Shown here: positions 60,703-64,000 of the stretch, one piece after another
How positions within the stretch are numbered: the stretch's first letter is position 1
Layout of the letters: each line of letters begins with the position of its first letter
NCBI RefSeq assembly: GCF_003992255.1
Contig: NZ_RQVA01000002.1
Location: 107,559-171,558 of the forward strand
Direction of reading: 5' to 3'
DNA: 64,000 bases
From: F0422 sp003992255
Lineage (GTDB): Bacteria; Bacillota; Negativicutes; Veillonellales; Veillonellaceae
Position numbers and translations under genes: made by a program
The notes under the pieces: model-generated
What the model was told of the DNA's origin: nothing
The model's database searches: none
What the model saw: the letters and a program-made list of their open reading frames with translations, nothing else

Positions 60703-61122
60703 ATGAAGTTTATACACGATAGAAATAGCAATATCATTTTCAGCCTTCATGATAGTAGGGTGAAAGAAATCACATATTACAACGAAACTTTGACGTTACA
60801 AGTTAATAAAATATATGAACTTGTGGAAGGTGAAGAAAGATCATATCTAGGTGAAATATGTTTTGAAAAATGTGATATCGACCTATGCGATGTATTGATA
60901 TTTAACAAAACCTTAGGTGAAGGACGCTTCAATGGAAAGTCTATTGGTTTACAACAATTTATAGATGAATATACAGACTCAGAATTTGAAATCATTATTG
61001 AAGGTTATTATAGCAACAGAACTACATATACAGGATGGCTTCGGGAAGACGGAAAACGACCAGTGTCGGCAATCATGTATGTTTGGAATAGTGGAGATAT
61101 GGTGTATAACGTACAAAAATAA
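60703..61122 (+). CDS. Uncharacterised immunity-like protein
   Basis: 139 residues from ATG 60703 (GAGGA 6 bases upstream). Acidic, soluble, no signal, no cysteine cluster; begins MKFIHDRNSNIIFSLHDSRV. Size, AT-richness and position in a row of small unrelated soluble genes suggest an immunity protein of the polymorphic-toxin type; no toxin gene is visible. Confidence 0.6.
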   Translation: MKFIHDRNSNIIFSLHDSRVKEITYYNETLTLQVNKIYELVEGEERSYLGEICFEKCDIDLCDVLIFNKTLGEGRFNGKSIGLQQFIDEYTDSEFEIIIEGYYSNRTTYTGWLREDGKRPVSAIMYVWNSGDMVYNVQK

Positions 61123-61160
61123 ACGATTTAAATCAATAATTTTATAAAGGAGAAAAGCTC

Positions 61161-61445
61161 ATGAACAAATTTGAGAATAGAAAATTGTTGCAAGAATATC
61201 AAGTCAAACAAATGGAAGAATTTGAAGAGAACTTACCGATGGAAAAGAAATTATTTTATGAATTATTTGATTATCTAAATGATAAATCAGAAACGGTAGA
61301 GTGTAATCACGATTTTTCTTTAACAAATGAGTTTTTGAAAGATAAAAATGCGGATATTGAAAAGGTTATAGAATTTTTGCGAGAAAATGGTGCTGGTTGC
61401 GATTGTGAAGTGATTTTTAATATTGAGGAAAAGTTTGAAGAATAA
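61161..61445 (+). CDS. DUF2695-like protein
   Basis: 94 residues with AAGGAG before ATG. C-terminal GAGCDCEVIFNIEEKF matches the DUF2695 end (C-D-C-E-V-L-x-N-x-E). The family is common in immunity-gene arrays; its role is unproven. Confidence 0.68.
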   Translation: MNKFENRKLLQEYQVKQMEEFEENLPMEKKLFYELFDYLNDKSETVECNHDFSLTNEFLKDKNADIEKVIEFLRENGAGCDCEVIFNIEEKFEE

Positions 61446-61503
61446 AATCTTTGTATTAGAAATAGACAGGTAAATTTAAAGTTGTAAGGAGAATTAGTGA
61501 TAG

Positions 61504-61986
61504 ATGCAATCAATACATAATATTTTATGTGAAAAACTAAATCCGAGAAGTGGAGTTATAAAAATAAGTAGTTCTAAAGTTGACGATAGAATTTATTTCG
61601 ATATAAGTTGGGAGGGAGATTTCCATTTTATAGTGACTGGTTGGATGCATTACGGGTGGTATTATGTACAAAGAGATAAACAATGTATATCGCCATCTTA
61701 TGTTTATAAAGAACTAGATAATAGAGCGTTATCTGTTATGCAACACATTATAGACGAGATTGAAAATGGGAAATATAACAACAAAAAAACTGAAAAAGAA
61801 AAAATTAAGCAGGTTCTTGAAGAAAGAAATCTAACCTCTTTTATGAACAATACAAAATGGAAAGAACTGATAGATTCCATCATGGAGAACATGAGAGACA
61901 TCCCGATACAATATAAGACGTTTTTTGATGAAGAAGAGCCTAGCATATATTGGACGATTGATGCTGATGAACATTTTTTCATATGA
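61504..61986 (+). CDS. Immunity-like protein (DUF6678-like end)
   Basis: 160 residues. The last third, FMNNTKWKELIDSIMENMRD then IPIQYKTFFDEEEPSIYWTI, resembles DUF6678-type proteins; the N-terminal half is a separate small domain ending in a short Lys/Glu linker. Possibly a fusion of two immunity modules. AAGGAG lies 12 bases upstream. Confidence 0.6.
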   Translation: MQSIHNILCEKLNPRSGVIKISSSKVDDRIYFDISWEGDFHFIVTGWMHYGWYYVQRDKQCISPSYVYKELDNRALSVMQHIIDEIENGKYNNKKTEKEKIKQVLEERNLTSFMNNTKWKELIDSIMENMRDIPIQYKTFFDEEEPSIYWTIDADEHFFI

Positions 61987-62177
61987 ATATGAGAATTGTT
62001 GAATGGTTCAAAATTAGAAGTAAATTTGAGAAAGTTCTTGGTCAAGGGCGTTTAATTGAGCCAAAGACATGTGTTACTGATAAAAAATCAGAAATAGAGC
62101 GTATGCTTAATACATTTAGTATCCCTTATGAATATGATGATATTGAAAAATGTTTTATTATTTTTGGATATAGATAA
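61983..62177 (+). CDS. Short hypothetical protein, possibly truncated
   Basis: 64 residues, start overlapping the preceding stop (ATGA). Basic, no motif, no good ribosome site. May be a remnant of a larger immunity gene. Confidence 0.35.
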   Translation: MNMRIVEWFKIRSKFEKVLGQGRLIEPKTCVTDKKSEIERMLNTFSIPYEYDDIEKCFIIFGYR

Positions 62178-62192
62178 TTCATTGAGGAATAC

Positions 62193-62223
62193 TAGAAGAT
62201 TATAAAGAGTATACACATGATGA
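62193..62223. repeat. 31-bp direct repeat, right copy
   Basis: Identical to 60626-60656. The two copies bound a 1.57-kb segment with four small genes. Confidence 0.8.
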
Positions 62224-62241
62224 GAGGTATTGAATTTAAAG

Positions 62242-62581
62242 ATGATAAAATATACAAATATAAAAGATATCGTTGAATATGGATTAGATACTATTTCTGA
62301 TAAGGAAAAAATAACAATGAACCTGAAAGACTTTCTATACATTAGACGAGTTTTAGAGGAATATATGCGTTATCTACATAATCCTGATCATTATCCCGAT
62401 ATAGAATCAATTCAAAATTTTTTAGGTGATGCTTCTTCGGGAGGCGGATTTGAATGTTTAAGCACAGCTAATTTATAACAAAGTATATAAAGTTGATTTG
62501 CCGGCGGAGATTGAAAAAATGATTGATGATGGTTTATTTGAACACCCTCTTTATCCTAGCTACTATAAGAAAGATGAATAA
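62242..62581 (+). pseudogene. Immunity-like gene interrupted by a one-base frameshift
   Basis: The frame from ATG 62242 stops at 62478 after ECLSTANL. The +1 frame continues in coding style, IYNKVYKVDLPAEIEKMIDD then GLFEHPLYPSYYKKDE, to TAA 62579-62581. Removing one A near 62470 joins the two as CLSTAIYNKVYKV. The restored protein is about 112 residues, with DFLYIRRVLEEYMRYLHNPD inside. Confidence 0.6.
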
Positions 62582-62710
62582 GTAATAATTGGATAGTATT
62601 GTAATAGTAGAAAATATAAATATATGTGGATACGTAAATTCGAAGCTGTAGGAAAGGATAAAAAGTGGAAATAGTGTTTGTTAAATTTTAACTAATGAGG
62701 AATACAGATT

Positions 62711-63823
62711 TTGATAAATGAAATAAAGGCATATTGGGACAAGCAGAAAAAAGAATATGAGGATAGATATAAAGAGACATTTTTAAAGGACTATGAAAGA
62801 TCAACAGAATACCTTAAAAAAATGGAAAGCTACTTGTTATCCAAACAAAAAGAATATCCTTCAGATATTGATATAGTATGTACGCTTGCTTCTTTAAAGT
62901 TAGAGCTTAGACGCGGTGAGTATATAAGATATTTAAATTCTTTTCTTGATAAATTTGAAATTTATTTGGATAATGCTCAAAAAGCAAGAGTTTACACCAA
63001 TATTGCATGTAACCATGATTATACTGAAGAAACATTAGAGTATTTACTAAAAGCAAAGGATTTAGATTCTCCTTTTATTGAAACATATACAGGGTTGGGG
63101 CTTTATTACTTTAATATGTACCAATCTAATGAAGATAAAGAATGGCTTATATTGAGTCAAAAATATTTTGAAAAAGCTAAAAATATTGATGATAGTTACG
63201 AATATTCCTTCAATCATGCAGTCTCTTTATATGAACTCAAAGAATATGAGAAAGCTAAAGAAATATTTTTAGAACTATTGAAAAAATATCCTGATAGAAT
63301 GAGTCTATTGCTTAGCATTGCATATTGCGAAGTATATCTTGGTAATAAAGATAAAGCAATATCTTGGCTAGAAAGAGTAAAGTCAGGAGAAGATGAAAAT
63401 TACAATTTGAAAACAGATGATATTTCTGCGGAGCAAATTTTTGATGCCTATTATGTACTTGAAGAATTCGACAAATTCTTACATTACTATAGCGATGAAG
63501 TTATTTGTCAATACTATTTAGCTGACTGGGAACACTATTATTATGCTTTATGGCTAAAGGATGAAAAAGCAAAGTTTTTTGTCCTTGAAGAAAAAAATAG
63601 ACTTTATTTAATGGATGCTATTAAAGAAGCTATAGTTGATGATGACTATGTGAGCGAGGAAGATAAGAAGAAATATATTGAGGAATTGGAAAAAGATAAA
63701 AGAGAATATGAAGAAATGATTTCTCGTGTAAAATCTCTAACTTTCAAACCAAAAGTGAGGCTTAAGTTGTATCCAGAGTTTTCTTGCTTCATGGTAGACT
63801 GTGTGAGACATAAATTTAAATGA
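62711..63823 (+). CDS. Tetratricopeptide-repeat protein
   Basis: 370 residues from TTG 62711 (GAGGA 9 bases upstream; no ATG in frame nearby). Helical repeats across residues 50-260, for example YEYSFNHAVSLYELKEYEKA, then a charged Lys/Glu coiled segment. Very AT-rich. Likely a scaffold or partner protein of the immunity cassette; function unknown. Start codon uncertain. Confidence 0.6.
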   Translation: MINEIKAYWDKQKKEYEDRYKETFLKDYERSTEYLKKMESYLLSKQKEYPSDIDIVCTLASLKLELRRGEYIRYLNSFLDKFEIYLDNAQKARVYTNIACNHDYTEETLEYLLKAKDLDSPFIETYTGLGLYYFNMYQSNEDKEWLILSQKYFEKAKNIDDSYEYSFNHAVSLYELKEYEKAKEIFLELLKKYPDRMSLLLSIAYCEVYLGNKDKAISWLERVKSGEDENYNLKTDDISAEQIFDAYYVLEEFDKFLHYYSDEVICQYYLADWEHYYYALWLKDEKAKFFVLEEKNRLYLMDAIKEAIVDDDYVSEEDKKKYIEELEKDKREYEEMISRVKSLTFKPKVRLKLYPEFSCFMVDCVRHKFK

Positions 63824-63934
63824 AATGTTGTAAAAATTTGAAGTTGGTGCTGCAACAATTATGATAAATGAATAAGTTATAAAAAAGTTGCATATGTCTT
63901 GGGGAGCAATAGCAGTTTTGATTGGCTCTATAAT

Positions 63935-63981
63935 ATATCTTGGGGGGACAGCAAAAGCCATCCCCCCAAGGTATATTTTTT
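63935..63981. terminator. Strong G-rich hairpin terminator
   Basis: ATATCTTGGGGGGACAGC and the matching GCCATCCCCCCAAGGTATAT arms around AAAA, then TTTTTT. Stands alone after the TPR gene; 63824-63934 shows no supported gene. Confidence 0.75.
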
Positions 63982-64000
63982 TATGCAAAAAAGTAGGCAT

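Noticed and set aside
63737..64000. Minus-strand frame of 87 codons at the window end, and a plus-strand frame from ATG 63894
   Set aside because: Both run through the G-rich terminator hairpin or the TPR gene, and neither has a ribosome site.
1..64000. CRISPR array, rRNA genes, insertion-sequence transposases, replication origin
   Set aside because: No regularly spaced direct repeats with unique spacers, no rRNA signature, no transposase motif and no DnaA-box cluster were seen on reading; short or degenerate cases could be missed without computation.

Overview
The window looks like chromosome of an anaerobic, low-to-mid GC Negativicutes bacterium, most likely Veillonellaceae (near Veillonella). 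This is an inference from the gene set, because no 16S gene is present: a three-subunit xanthine dehydrogenase-type hydroxylase with MCD/selenium-type accessory genes, a HydE hydrogenase maturase, formate-THF ligase with cyclohydrolase, and no aerobic respiratory genes. Most of the sequence is core chromosome with dense operons, strong Shine-Dalgarno sites and good intrinsic terminators.

Layout. 0-7 kb: information-processing genes (cinA end, recA-recX, rny, dnaG-rpoD). 7-12 kb: amino-acid binding lipoprotein, an LDH-like dehydrogenase, an MFS exporter and queG, separated by dispersed palindromic repeats. 12-18.7 kb: molybdenum hydroxylase operon with maturation genes (yqeC, mocA, yqeB, split xdhC). 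18.8-23.9 kb: cdaA-cdaR-FAD protein-glmM (c-di-AMP and cell-wall precursor). 24-31 kb: accessory-looking stretch with a sulfite-exporter-like protein, a six-fold HTH protein, a catalytically dead site-2 protease, a DUF4198 protein, a candidate type I toxin-antitoxin pair, more palindromic repeats, a Fic protein with an iteron-like operator, a methyltransferase and a minimal DnaA-like ATPase. 31-44 kb: nitrite/sulfite reductase, PepSY protein, enoyl-CoA isomerase, guaC, thiT, mobAB-moeA (which supplies Mo cofactor for the hydroxylase), dicarboxylate symporter, fhs-fchA-Na+/H+ antiporter-type permease. 44-48 kb: tRNA-Lys and the rpmG-secE-nusG-rplKA-rplJL operon with two L1-type RNA sites and an L10 leader. 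48-59 kb: yaaA, hydE, carbonic anhydrase, tRNA-Ser, DUF362 protein, ynfA, rpsD, zwf-pgl-tatA and a BASS transporter. 59.2-64 kb: an AT-rich, AGA-codon-rich accessory block: a DUF4143 ATPase followed by small immunity-like genes, a frameshifted pseudogene and a TPR protein.

The most unusual items are (1) a nested-palindrome repeat family (at least seven copies or remnants) whose outer arms show compensatory base changes, always at gene 3' ends; (2) an unlisted 25-residue hydrophobic peptide gene at 27973-28050 with a sequestered ribosome site and a convergent antisense RNA, a candidate type I toxin-antitoxin system; (3) a pseudo-site-2-protease that has lost the HExxH and Asp motifs; (4) a protein of six tandem HTH units; (5) three GTAAAGA sites spaced exactly 21 bp upstream of a HTH-Fic gene; and (6) an immunity-gene cassette bounded by 31-bp direct repeats.
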